From Allobogoriella deserti (GTDB lineage Bacteria > Actinomycetota > Actinomycetes > Actinomycetales > Actinomycetaceae): a DNA stretch of 64,000 nucleotides. Where the stretch lies: positions 124,001 to 188,000 of the forward strand of contig NZ_JBHUEE010000002.1 of the NCBI RefSeq assembly GCF_042680605.1. The letters run 5' to 3'. The notes beneath the pieces are model-generated. The model worked only from the letters and a program-made list of their open reading frames with translations. It was not told the origin of the DNA and ran no database searches. Both the position numbers and the translations under genes were made by a program. The number at the start of each line of letters is the position of its first letter. Positions within the stretch are counted from its first letter, which is position 1. Positions 47,802-56,596 of the stretch are shown here, one piece after another.

Positions 47802-47944
47802 GCTGACTCACTTTCGAGGAGAAGGGGCCCGCGATCCGCGCGGGCGGGCGCCGGAGAACGGCGCACTGCTACGCGGCCATGGTACCGGCCGAGGCTGCCG
47901 GCGCTTCCGGTCGGTGATCGACATCACCGGCCGCGCACACCGCC

Positions 47945-48520
47945 TCAGCCGAACAGCGCGATCGTCGACGCCGCGAGCGCGGCCGAGCCCAGCACGAGGC
48001 CGATGGATCGGGCGTTGGCGCGTGCTGTCACGGTCGCGGTCTCCCCACCGCCGGCGCCGGCGAGCAGCCGGGTCTCGATGACACGGCCGACCTCCTCGGA
48101 GTTGGCCGAGACGGTCTGCCCGGTCTCGGGCGGCAGGTCGAGCAGGTCGGGTGTCGGTTCGTCCGGTCGTGGCCGGCGGTACCGGCTACGGGCAGGCACC
48201 GCCCACGAGGAGTAGCGCTTCGTCGTCGTCACCAGGCGCAGACCCCAACGGGTGTCCACCGATTCCAACGCGCCCCACGGGATGGTGACGGTCCGCCACA
48301 CGTTCGCGAGGTCGACGCCGTCGGCATCGACGCGCACGTGCGGCTCCCAGAATACCGCCCAGGCCAGCGCGGCTCCCGCAAGCGCCACCGGCCCGTACGC
48401 CGCCAGCTCAGCGAAGCCGCCGTTGACGAACACGGCGACGACGACCAGGGCGCAGGCCACCCAGCAGGCGATCGCCATCCGTCTGCTCGGCCACGGGCGG
48501 ACCAGGAGGGTCGAACTCAT
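47945..48520 (-). CDS. PH-domain (bPH-type) membrane protein
   Basis: A 191-residue protein. Two N-terminal helices (about residues 10-58) precede a short bacterial pleckstrin-homology-like domain starting EPHVRVDADGVDLANVWRTVTIPWGALESVDTRWGLRLVTTTKRYSSWAVPA, the layout of bPH6 proteins. A C-terminal helix (SIGLVLGSAALAASTIALFG) ends the chain. Such proteins are common and of unknown function. I favour ATG 48520, with GAGAGG 9 nt upstream, over ATG 48529, which abuts that SD. It is transcribed away from typA's promoter region and downstream of the SBP terminator. Confidence 0.75.
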   Translation of the reverse strand: MSSTLLVRPWPSRRMAIACWVACALVVVAVFVNGGFAELAAYGPVALAGAALAWAVFWEPHVRVDADGVDLANVWRTVTIPWGALESVDTRWGLRLVTTTKRYSSWAVPARSRYRRPRPDEPTPDLLDLPPETGQTVSANSEEVGRVIETRLLAGAGGGETATVTARANARSIGLVLGSAALAASTIALFG

Positions 48521-48563
48521 GGGAGTCATCCTCTCGCGACACAGCCGCACCGGCCGCGCACGA

Positions 48564-48610
48564 CGAGAGGGAGGCCCCGGCTGCGCGTGGCAGCCAGAAC
48601 CTCCCTCTCG
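48564..48610 (-). terminator. intrinsic terminator of the second oligopeptide operon
   Basis: CGAGAGGGAGG (48564-48574) pairs perfectly with CCTCCCTCTCG (48600-48610). An inner stem, GGCTGC with GCAGCC, shortens the loop. It lies 37 nt past the binding-protein stop and before the PH-domain gene. Confidence 0.7.
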
Positions 48611-48646
48611 ATCACGACCGTGGGGTCGCGGCGGCGAGTGAGCAGA

Positions 48647-50365
48647 TCACTCGGCGACGTAACCCCAGTTCTCCGGGCGCATCTGGTGGAACCCGTAGGC
48701 GCCGTAGTTGGCCAGGTTGCTGACCGTCGCGTAGATCTGCGGCCGCTGGTAGAGCGGCAGCGTGTGCCCGGACTCCCAGATCATCTGGTCGACCTCGTTG
48801 GCGAGCTCCGTCCGCCGCTCCGGGTCAGCCTCGGAGTCCACCTCGCGGATGAGCTCGTTGAGCTCCGGGTTGTTGAGGTTGGCGTAGTTGGACTCGTTGG
48901 TCTCCGGGTTGCCGTAGATCTGGGCGATGTTCGCCAGTGGGTACTGCGTCCCGAGCCAGGAGAAGGCGATCATCTGGAAGTCGCCGTTCGACAACGCCTC
49001 GCCCCAGGTGGCCACATCCTGCTGCTGGAGCTGGACGTCGATACCGATCTCGCGGAGCTGCTCCTGGATGAGCTGGCCCTCGTTCTCCGAGACCGGCACG
49101 CCGGTGAGCACCATGAACCGCACCTGCAGCGGCTCGCCGTCCCGCTCGCGGATGCCGGTCTCCTCGTTCATCTCCCAGCCGGCCTCCTCGAGCTGGGCGC
49201 TCGCGGCGTCCGGGTCGTAGGCGAACTCGCCAGTGTTGTCCTGGTAGCCGTCCTGACCGTTGACGTACAGGTGGTTGCCGAGCTGGAGCTGCAGCTCCTC
49301 GGGCAGGCCGGCGAGGTCGGAGGCCGCGATGGCCTCGCGGTTGATGCCCTTCTGGATGGCCTGACGGACCTCGAGCTCCTGGAGCACGCCGGCCTCGGAG
49401 TTGAACGTCACATGCCGCCAGTCGGGGGCCGCGGCGGTGCGGATCTCGGCGTCGGCCACCTGAGAGGCGGTGTTGTAGGCGTTCGGGTCCGGGCCGACCT
49501 CGAAGGCGTCCAGCTCACCGTTCTGGAAGGCGTTGGGCTGGGACTCGGTGCTCATCGCGTGGAACTGGACCTCGTCCAGCAGCGGCGCGTCGCCCCACCA
49601 GTTCTCGTTGGGAACGAGGGTGATGATCTGCTGCGCGTCGTTGATGTCGTCGATGACGTAGGGGCCGGTCCAGTCCTCCTCGTGGTACTCCAGCCACCGC
49701 TCGTTGAACATCTGGTCGTCGGCGATCGCCGAGGCCGGGACGACCTCGTCGAGCGGGGACTGCCAGTCCGGCCGGATCCCGTCGTAGGTGATGACGACCT
49801 GGAACTCGTTCTCGCCCTGCTCGACGGACTCGATGGCCTCGTACGGGCCGGTCTGGACGCACTGGACGTCGTTCGTGCCGTCGCAGATGGTCAGCGTGGC
49901 GGCGACGTCCTCCCAGGTGATCGACTCGCCCGAGTTCCACACCGCATCCGGGTTGAGGTTGAGCGTGACGACCTGCTGGTCACCCGAGTCGTCCACCTCG
50001 TAGTCCTCGAGGTAGTTGGGGTTCGGGCTCGGCACGCCCTCGGCGTCGTAGTCCCACATCCGCACGGCCATGAGGTCGCGGACGTCGTCGATGTCGCCCT
50101 CGTTGCCGTTGACGTGCATGGGGTTCCACTGGCTCGGCAGGCCCTCGCCGATGGCGATGCGGAGCGTGCCGCCCTGCTCGAGGTCCTCGCGGGCGTGGGA
50201 GTTGATGTCGATGACGTCGCCGTCGCCCTCGACGACGGCTCCTTCGCCACCGCCACCGCCGGCGTCGTCGCCGCCTCCCCCGTTGCCGCCGCCGCTGCAT
50301 GCTCCCAGCACCAGCGCCATAGCGGCGCTGGTGGCGAGGATCGCGGCACCCTTTGTCGTGCGCAC
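48647..50365 (-). CDS. oligopeptide ABC transporter substrate-binding lipoprotein (cassette 2)
   Basis: A 572-residue SBP_bac_5 family protein. The signal peptide ends at lipobox LGAC (Cys23), followed by a Gly/Asp-rich spacer. The folded part begins at GGTLRIAIGEGLPSQWNPMHVNGNEG and includes VWNSGESITWEDVAATLTIC, TGPYVIDDINDAQQIITLVPNENWWGDAPLLDEV and a C-terminal QMIWESGHTLPLYQRPQIYATVSNLANYG, all family landmarks. It binds peptides or similar solutes outside the membrane. GGAGG is 8 nt before the GTG start. It lies 208 bp after its ATPase gene, last in the cassette, and may have its own promoter in that gap (TACTCGT-like box near 50455). Confidence 0.92.
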   Translation of the reverse strand: MRTTKGAAILATSAAMALVLGACSGGGNGGGGDDAGGGGGEGAVVEGDGDVIDINSHAREDLEQGGTLRIAIGEGLPSQWNPMHVNGNEGDIDDVRDLMAVRMWDYDAEGVPSPNPNYLEDYEVDDSGDQQVVTLNLNPDAVWNSGESITWEDVAATLTICDGTNDVQCVQTGPYEAIESVEQGENEFQVVITYDGIRPDWQSPLDEVVPASAIADDQMFNERWLEYHEEDWTGPYVIDDINDAQQIITLVPNENWWGDAPLLDEVQFHAMSTESQPNAFQNGELDAFEVGPDPNAYNTASQVADAEIRTAAAPDWRHVTFNSEAGVLQELEVRQAIQKGINREAIAASDLAGLPEELQLQLGNHLYVNGQDGYQDNTGEFAYDPDAASAQLEEAGWEMNEETGIRERDGEPLQVRFMVLTGVPVSENEGQLIQEQLREIGIDVQLQQQDVATWGEALSNGDFQMIAFSWLGTQYPLANIAQIYGNPETNESNYANLNNPELNELIREVDSEADPERRTELANEVDQMIWESGHTLPLYQRPQIYATVSNLANYGAYGFHQMRPENWGYVAE

Positions 50366-50573
50366 TGTGTGAACCTCCGTCGGATTGCTGCGAACGTGCG
50401 CGGAAGTCTCCGCCGGGGCGCAGATCACGGCTGCGGCACGCTCGATGACGAGTACTGAACCATGTTCGAATGTGACCTCCGGCACCTGCCGGCGGATTCG
50501 GGTCGAGTTGTGACCCAATTGAGACCGCCGGTTAACAGCCGCCGAAATCTGGCCGCATCGCTGCGGCGAGCGC

Positions 50574-52703
50574 TCAGAACACCTCCACGGCCTCGGCATA
50601 GTGACAGGCCGACTCCTGGTCCGCCGCCATGCGGCGCAGAGCCGGATCCTCCTCGATGCACAACTGCTGCTCCTGCTCGCTCAGCGTGAGGAACCGCTGG
50701 CAGCGGGTCCGGAACCGACATCCCGACGGCGGATTGGCCGGCGAGGGCAGATCCCCGCGCAGGATGATCCGCTCGCGCTCACGTTCCTTCTCCGGGTCCG
50801 GCACCGGGATCGCGGAGAGCAGCGCCTGGGTGTACGGGTGCGTGGGGTGCTCGAAGACCTGATCCACCTCGCCGATCTCGACGATGCGTCCCAGGTACAT
50901 CACCGCCACCCGGTCGGCGATGTGCCGGACCACCGACAGGTCGTGCGCCACGAACAGGTAGGACAGGCCGAGTTTGGCGCGCAACTCGTCGAGCAGGTTG
51001 ATGACACCGGCCTGGATGGAGACGTCCAGTGCACTGACCGGCTCGTCGAGGACCAGCAGCTTGGGTTCCAGCGCCAGGGCGCGGGCGATGCCGATGCGCT
51101 GCCGTTGCCCACCGGAGAAGTGCTGCGGGTAACGGTTGGCGTGGGAGGGCTCCAGGCCGACGAGGCCCATGAGCTCACGCACCCGACGTTCGATCTCCGT
51201 CTTGGGCACCCGATGGGCCGTCATCGGTTCGGCGATGATGTCGAAGACCGGCATCCGCGGGTCGAGGGAGGCCATCGGATCCTGGAAGACGACCTGGAGA
51301 TCGCGGCGCAGCTGCTTGCGGGCGCTGCGCCCGACATGTGAGACGTCGTTGCCCAGGACGACGATCGTGCCGTCCTGCGGCGTTGTCAGGTCCAGCACCT
51401 CGAGCAGCGTCGTCGTCTTGCCGCAGCCGGATTCGCCGACGAGGCCGAGGGTCTCCCCGGCCCGGATGTCGAAGCTGATGCCGTCGACCGCCTGGACGGT
51501 GCCGATGCGGCGGCGGAAGACGCCCTTGGTCAGCGGGAAGTGCTTCTTCAGGCCGTCGACCCGCAGCACCTCCTCGCGTTCGTCACGCCGGCGCCGCGCG
51601 AGCTCGGCCTCGATGACCGGCGGCACAGGGTAGATGTCCGCGTGGTCCAGGTCGCCGCGGACGATCTCGCTCGAGCGATGGCAGGCCGAGCGGTGATCCG
51701 CGTGCCCGCGGGTGTGTTCGAGCGCTGGCTCGACCTCGCGGCAGACGTCCACGGCGAGCGGGCACCGAGGTGCGAACGGGCACCCGGCCGGCAGGTCGAG
51801 CAGGGACGGCGGGTTGCCCTCCACGGGCGCGAGCGCCGTCTTCTCCTCCTGGTCCGGTCGGGGGAGCGAGCCGAGCAGGCCGATGGTGTAGGGCATCGTG
51901 GACCGGTAGTAGATGTCGTCCACCGCGCCGTGCTCGACGACGCGCCCGGCGTACATCACGGCGACCCGGTCGGCGATGCCGGCCACCACACCCAGGTCGT
52001 GGGTGATCATGACGACGGCGGCCCCGGTCTCCCGCTGTGCCGTCTTGAGGACCTCGAGGATCTGCGCCTGGATCGTCACGTCCAGCGCCGTCGTCGGCTC
52101 GTCCGCAATGATGAGGTCGGGGTCGTTGGCGATTGCCATGGCGATCATCGCGCGCTGGCGCATCCCGCCGGAGAACTCGTGCGGGAACGCCCGGAACCGC
52201 ACCTGCGGGTTGGGGATGCCGACCAGGTCGAGCAGCTCGACGGCGCGCGTACGGGCCTGTCTGTCCGAGACGCCGCCGTGGATGCGCAGGGCCTCGACGA
52301 TCTGGTCGCCGACCGTGTAGACGGGGGTCAGGGCCGAGAGCGGGTCCTGGAAGACCATGCCGATCTGGTTACCGCGAACCTGCGACATGGCGGCGTCGGA
52401 GCGGCCGAGCAGCTCCGCCCCGTGGAGCCGGACCGAGCCGCTGACGTCGGCGCTCTCCGGCAGCAGCCCCATGACCGCCTGGGACGTGACGGACTTGCCG
52501 GAGCCGGACTCGCCGACGACGGCGAGGACCTCACCGGCGCCGACCTCGAAGCTCACCCCGCGCACGGCGTGGACCACGCCGTCCTCGGACGGGAACCGCA
52601 CGCTCAGGTCGTCGACCGCGAGGACCGGCACGCCGTCCTGACTTCTCGGCACAGCGGCTCCTGGTCCGGCATCGCGGCTCACGGATCGGGTGCGGATGTT
52701 CAC
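50574..52703 (-). CDS. fused double ATPase of oligopeptide transporter (cassette 2)
   Basis: A 709-residue DppD-DppF fusion. Domain 1 has Walker A GESGSGKS, signature FSGGMRQRAMIAMAI and Walker B LIIADEPTTALDV. It is followed by the Cys-rich oligopeptide C-terminal motif GCPFAPRCPLAVDVC. Domain 2 has GESGCGKTTTL, FSGGQRQRIGIARAL and LLVLDEPVSALDV, and ends with its own GCRFRTRCQRF motif. Both halves are complete, so the chain could form the ATPase dimer by itself. The GTG start overlaps the DppC-like permease stop. Confidence 0.93.
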   Translation of the reverse strand: MNIRTRSVSRDAGPGAAVPRSQDGVPVLAVDDLSVRFPSEDGVVHAVRGVSFEVGAGEVLAVVGESGSGKSVTSQAVMGLLPESADVSGSVRLHGAELLGRSDAAMSQVRGNQIGMVFQDPLSALTPVYTVGDQIVEALRIHGGVSDRQARTRAVELLDLVGIPNPQVRFRAFPHEFSGGMRQRAMIAMAIANDPDLIIADEPTTALDVTIQAQILEVLKTAQRETGAAVVMITHDLGVVAGIADRVAVMYAGRVVEHGAVDDIYYRSTMPYTIGLLGSLPRPDQEEKTALAPVEGNPPSLLDLPAGCPFAPRCPLAVDVCREVEPALEHTRGHADHRSACHRSSEIVRGDLDHADIYPVPPVIEAELARRRRDEREEVLRVDGLKKHFPLTKGVFRRRIGTVQAVDGISFDIRAGETLGLVGESGCGKTTTLLEVLDLTTPQDGTIVVLGNDVSHVGRSARKQLRRDLQVVFQDPMASLDPRMPVFDIIAEPMTAHRVPKTEIERRVRELMGLVGLEPSHANRYPQHFSGGQRQRIGIARALALEPKLLVLDEPVSALDVSIQAGVINLLDELRAKLGLSYLFVAHDLSVVRHIADRVAVMYLGRIVEIGEVDQVFEHPTHPYTQALLSAIPVPDPEKERERERIILRGDLPSPANPPSGCRFRTRCQRFLTLSEQEQQLCIEEDPALRRMAADQESACHYAEAVEVF

Positions 52704-53674
52704 GCCTGGCCTCCGGACTTGGACGAGGGGTCGAGTGCGTCGCGCAGGCCGTCACCGACGAAGTTGATGAACACCAGCATCAGCGTCAGCGCGGTGGCCG
52801 GGGCGAGGAAGATCCACGGGTAGGTGGCGGCCATCCGCTGGCCCTCGGACATGAGCGTGCCGAGCGAGGTCTCCGGGGCCTGCACGCCGAACCCGAAGAA
52901 CGACAGCGTCGTCTCGCCGAGCACCGCGGCGGCCACGGCGAGGGTCGCGTCGATGATGAGCAGCGAGGAGATGTTCGGCAGCAGATGGCGGAACACGATC
53001 CGCGGGCCGGAGACACCCATGTAGCGCGCGGCGGTGACGTACTCGAGGTTCTTCACCCCGAGCGTCATCGACCGCACCACGCGGGCGGAGAGCATCCAGC
53101 CGAGCACCGACAGCAGGATGATCAGGGTGAGCACGGAGCCGCTGCTGCCGCTCCCCCACGTGGTCATGATGATCGCGATGACGAGCACGTTCGGCACGAC
53201 GAGGAGGAGGTCGATCACCCACAGCGCGACGCGTTCGAACCAGCCCGAGAAGTACGCGGCGAAGGCGCCGACGGTGGCCGCGATGACGGTCTGCAGCAGG
53301 GCGACGCCGAGGCCGATCATCATCGACTTGCGCAGACCTTCGACGGTGAGCGCGAGGACGTCGCGGCCGGCCTGCGTGGTGCCGAGGAGGTGGTCGCCGC
53401 CCGGCGGCTGGAGGAACGCGGTCTGGTCGACCTCGCGGTAGCCGTAGGGCAGCACCAGCGGGGCGCCGAGCGCGACGAGGACGAGCAGGAGATACCCGAT
53501 CAGCCCGACGACGGCGGTCCTGTTGCGCCGGAACCGCCGCAGCACGATGCGGCCGCGCGAGAGACGGCGGGTGTCCGGCTGCTCGTCGGCCTCACCCTCG
53601 GGGGCAGCCGGATTCTGCTGGAGACCGCCGGAGTTCAGGGCCGGGTCGGTGCCGAGTCCGGAGTTCATCGCCAT
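52700..53674 (-). CDS. oligopeptide ABC transporter permease DppC-like (cassette 2)
   Basis: A 324-residue permease. After a cytoplasmic N-terminus of about 45 residues rich in Pro and Glu comes helix 1 and the DppC motif DHLLGTTQAGRDVLALTVEGLRKSMMIGLGVA. The coupling loop is YVTAARYMGVSGPRIVFRHLLPNISSLLIIDA, followed by LGETTLSFFGFGVQAPETSLGTLM. An in-frame ATG two codons later (53668) is an alternative start. It begins 3 nt after the DppB-like stop and its end overlaps the ATPase gene. Confidence 0.92.
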   Translation of the reverse strand: MAMNSGLGTDPALNSGGLQQNPAAPEGEADEQPDTRRLSRGRIVLRRFRRNRTAVVGLIGYLLLVLVALGAPLVLPYGYREVDQTAFLQPPGGDHLLGTTQAGRDVLALTVEGLRKSMMIGLGVALLQTVIAATVGAFAAYFSGWFERVALWVIDLLLVVPNVLVIAIIMTTWGSGSSGSVLTLIILLSVLGWMLSARVVRSMTLGVKNLEYVTAARYMGVSGPRIVFRHLLPNISSLLIIDATLAVAAAVLGETTLSFFGFGVQAPETSLGTLMSEGQRMAATYPWIFLAPATALTLMLVFINFVGDGLRDALDPSSKSGGQA

Positions 53675-53677
53675 GGG

Positions 53678-54667
53678 TCAGCTCACTCTCACTCGGGGGT
53701 CCAGGACGGCGACGAGCACGTCCGAGAGCGTGGCGCCGATGAGCACGCACACGCCCGCGAACGCCGCGAACGCCACCGAGCCGTGCACGTCCATCTGCTG
53801 GATCGCCTGGACGCCGTAGATGCCCATGCCGTGCCAGTTGAAGATCAGTTCGACGAACAGCGAACCGAGGACGAGTTGGGCGACGGTGAAGGCGAAGTAG
53901 GTGCCGGTCGGGATGAGGGAGGTGCGCAGCGCGTGCTTACGCAGGGCCGTGCCGCGCCGCAGGCCCTTGGCACGGGCGGTGCGCACGTAGTCTGCGCCGA
54001 GCGTGTCGAGCATGAGGTTGCGCTGGATGCGGCTGTAGAACGCGATGCCGTTGAGCGCCAGCGACAGCGTCGGCAGCAGCAGATGCTGGAGCCGGTCGAC
54101 GAGCTCCGCGCCGGGGTAGTCGCCGGTCTGGCCGGTCTCGCCGACGAACTCGAACAGCTGGAAGCCGAGGGCGTTGTTGGCCTGGATCGCCAGGAGCTGC
54201 AGGACGACGGCGATGACGAGGATCGGCGTCGAGATGAGGATGAGGGAGAAGAGGGTGATGACGCGGTCCGACGTCTTGTACTGGCGCACCGCCGTCCACG
54301 CGCCGACCGCGACGCCGATCACGATGCCGAACAACGAGCCGAGGGTGACCAGGCGCAGCGAGACCCAGATCCGGACGCCGATCTCGTCGTTGACGTGCTC
54401 ACCGAACGGCGCCTGGCCCCAGTCCCATTGGGTGACGACGCCGGTCAGCCAGGTCCAGTACCGCTCGAGGAGCGGGATGTTGTTGCTGAGGTTGTACGCC
54501 TGCAGGGAGTCCTCGATGGTCTGCGGGTCGATCGGCGGGTTGCGCTCGAGGTACAGCGAACGCGGGTCGAGCGTGGTGGCCGCCAGTAGGTACACGAGCG
54601 AGACCGCGATGAACAGCAGGATCAGGTAGTTGAGGAACCTGCGTGAGATGAACAGGAGCATGGTCAC
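53678..54667 (-). CDS. oligopeptide ABC transporter permease DppB-like (cassette 2)
   Basis: A 329-residue permease, first gene of cassette 2. Helix 1 is FISRRFLNYLILLFIAVSLVYLLAATTLDPRSLYLERNPPID. The long external loop contains LQAYNLSNNIPLLERYWTWLTGVVTQWDWGQAPFGEHVNDEIGVRIWVSL. The coupling loop is YVRTARAKGLRRGTALRKHALRTSLIPTGTYFAFTVAQL. The external loop differs from the classical DppB pattern (QYNL-DxP), matching the paired binding protein. The GTG at 54667 is two codons before an ATG (54661), and either could initiate. Its promoter should lie in the 180-bp gap upstream. Confidence 0.91.
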   Translation of the reverse strand: MTMLLFISRRFLNYLILLFIAVSLVYLLAATTLDPRSLYLERNPPIDPQTIEDSLQAYNLSNNIPLLERYWTWLTGVVTQWDWGQAPFGEHVNDEIGVRIWVSLRLVTLGSLFGIVIGVAVGAWTAVRQYKTSDRVITLFSLILISTPILVIAVVLQLLAIQANNALGFQLFEFVGETGQTGDYPGAELVDRLQHLLLPTLSLALNGIAFYSRIQRNLMLDTLGADYVRTARAKGLRRGTALRKHALRTSLIPTGTYFAFTVAQLVLGSLFVELIFNWHGMGIYGVQAIQQMDVHGSVAFAAFAGVCVLIGATLSDVLVAVLDPRVRVS

Positions 54668-54749
54668 GCTTTCGGGTCGTACGGGTCACGAGCGCCGACC
54701 CGGTCCGGGTCGCCTCCGTTCGCCGTCGGACGGATGGCACCGGCCGGTC

Positions 54750-54782
54750 GGGCCGACGCCGGCCCGGGGCCGACGCCGGCCC
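54750..54782. repeat. two hairpin-forming direct repeats between the oligopeptide cassettes
   Basis: GGGCCGACGCCGGCCC occurs at 54750-54765 and again at 54767-54782. Each copy is self-complementary (GGGCC with GGCCC). The pair lies downstream of the cassette 1 ATPase stop on the minus strand and could terminate that operon. Confidence 0.6.
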
Positions 54783-54804
54783 ACTTTAACTGTCGCTTCG
54801 TTGC

Positions 54805-54814
54805 CAACATGTTG
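54805..54814. promoter_or_regulatory. palindrome CAACATGTTG before cassette 2 (putative operator)
   Basis: A 10-bp perfect palindrome within the only AT-rich patch of the 180-bp gap. It is next to TTGGCA and TTAAAGT promoter-like strings on the minus strand. No regulator is encoded nearby. Confidence 0.35.
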
Positions 54815-54847
54815 CCTCGTGGTGACGAGCCGGAGTGTCGGTCCGGC

Positions 54848-56596
54848 TCAGCGCCCACCGCCGTCGGCGACGTCGGGGACGTCCGGCCCGATCTCCAGCG
54901 AGGCACCGGGGATCGCGGCCAGCAGCTCTCGGGTGTAGTCCTGACGCGGGTTGTCGAAGACCTCGTCCGTCGTGGCGTGCTCGACGATCCGGCCCTTCTC
55001 CATCACCGCCACCTCGTCGGCGATCTGCCGGACGACGGCGAGGTCGTGCGTGATGAAGAGGTAGGTCAGGCCCAGCTCGGACTGCAGCTTGTCCAGCAGG
55101 GTGAGGACCTGGTCCTGGACCAGCACGTCCAGGGCCGAGACCGCCTCGTCGCACACCACGAGCGCGGGCTCGAGCGCGAGCGCACGCGCGATCGCCACGC
55201 GCTGGCGCTGGCCGCCGGAGAGCTCGTTGGGGTAGCGCCGCATGGTCGAGCGCGGCAGCGCCACCATCTCGAGCAGGTCGGCCACACGCTGGGCGCGCTC
55301 GGCCTTGGTGCCTACGCGATGGACTCGCAGCGGCTCCTCGATGATCCGGAAGATCGAGTACATCGGGTCGAGCGAGCCGTACGGGTTCTGGAAGATCGGC
55401 TGGACGCGCCGCCGGAAGTCGAACAGGCCACGCCGGTCCAGCGAGGCGAGATCGGTGCCCTCGAAGACCACGCTGCCGGACGTCGGCTCGAGCAGGCCGA
55501 GCAGGATGTTGGCGACGGTCGACTTGCCGGACCCGGACTCCCCCACCAGCGCGGTGGTGGATCCGCGGGGGATGGCGAAGGAGACGTCGTCGACGGCCTT
55601 GAACGCCTGCCCGGTGCCCGGAACGCCGCCGCGCAGCTGGAAGACCTTGGTGAGGTCGCTGACCTCGACGATGTGCTTGGCACGGTCGAGGTCGAGGTCC
55701 TCGTGGGCGCGCAGTTCCTCGGACTCCAGGCCCCGCTCACGGGCGCTCTCGATGCGCCGCGAGGTCAGCGACGGCGCCGAGGCGACGAGCCGCTGGGTGT
55801 ACGGATGGCGCGGCTCGCGCAGGATCTGCCGGGCCGGGCCGGACTCGACCACCCGGCCTCGGTGCATGACCACGAGGTGCTCGGCGCGTTCGGCGGCGAG
55901 GCCGAGGTCGTGGGTGATGAACAGCACCGCGACACCGCGCTCGCGGGTGAGGCCCTCGAGGTGGTCGAGGATGGTGCGCTGGACCGTGACGTCCAGCGCG
56001 GAGGTGGGCTCGTCGGCGATGAGCAGCCGTGGGCGCCCGGCCAGTCCGATGCCGATGAGGGCACGTTGGCGCATGCCGCCCGAGAACTCGTGGGGGTACT
56101 GGCGGGCGCGCCGCTCGGCATCGGGCAGACCGGCGGCCTCGAGGACCCGGGTGACCTCGGCGTCGGCCTCCTTGCCGGAGGCGATGTTGTTGGCGATGAG
56201 CGCCTCGCGGACCTGGAACCCGATCTTCCACACCGGGTTGAGGTTGGACATCGGATCCTGCGGCACCAGGCCGATCTCCTGGCCGCGGAGCTCCTCCATC
56301 TCGCTGCGGGAGGCACCGACGAGCTCGCGGCCGAGGTATCGGATGGATCCGCCCGTGACCCGTCCGGTCCCGGGCAGCAGATCGATGATCGCGTGCGCCG
56401 TCGTCGACTTGCCGGAGCCGGACTCGCCGACGATCGCCACGGACTGGCCCGGGTAGACGGTGAGGTTCGCGCCGCGCACGGCGGGGACCATGCCGGTGGA
56501 GGACTTGAACGCGACCTCGAGGTCGCGGATCTCGAGCAGCGGGGTGTCGGGGTCGACGTCGCCGGCGAACTGCGTCTCGGTGGAGGTGGTGGTCAT
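54848..56596 (-). CDS. fused double ATPase of oligopeptide transporter (cassette 1)
   Basis: A 582-residue DppD-DppF fusion, shorter than the cassette 2 version. Domain 1 has GESGSGKSTTA, FSGGMRQRALIGIGL and LLIADEPTSALDV. Domain 2 has GESGSGKSTVA, LSGGQRQRVAIARAL and LVVCDEAVSALDV, where Ala replaces the usual Pro after the Walker B Glu. The Cys-containing oligopeptide C-terminal motifs present in cassette 2 are missing after both domains. That accounts for most of the length difference. The ATG overlaps the permease stop. It is the last gene of cassette 1. Confidence 0.92.
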   Translation of the reverse strand: MTTTSTETQFAGDVDPDTPLLEIRDLEVAFKSSTGMVPAVRGANLTVYPGQSVAIVGESGSGKSTTAHAIIDLLPGTGRVTGGSIRYLGRELVGASRSEMEELRGQEIGLVPQDPMSNLNPVWKIGFQVREALIANNIASGKEADAEVTRVLEAAGLPDAERRARQYPHEFSGGMRQRALIGIGLAGRPRLLIADEPTSALDVTVQRTILDHLEGLTRERGVAVLFITHDLGLAAERAEHLVVMHRGRVVESGPARQILREPRHPYTQRLVASAPSLTSRRIESARERGLESEELRAHEDLDLDRAKHIVEVSDLTKVFQLRGGVPGTGQAFKAVDDVSFAIPRGSTTALVGESGSGKSTVANILLGLLEPTSGSVVFEGTDLASLDRRGLFDFRRRVQPIFQNPYGSLDPMYSIFRIIEEPLRVHRVGTKAERAQRVADLLEMVALPRSTMRRYPNELSGGQRQRVAIARALALEPALVVCDEAVSALDVLVQDQVLTLLDKLQSELGLTYLFITHDLAVVRQIADEVAVMEKGRIVEHATTDEVFDNPRQDYTRELLAAIPGASLEIGPDVPDVADGGGR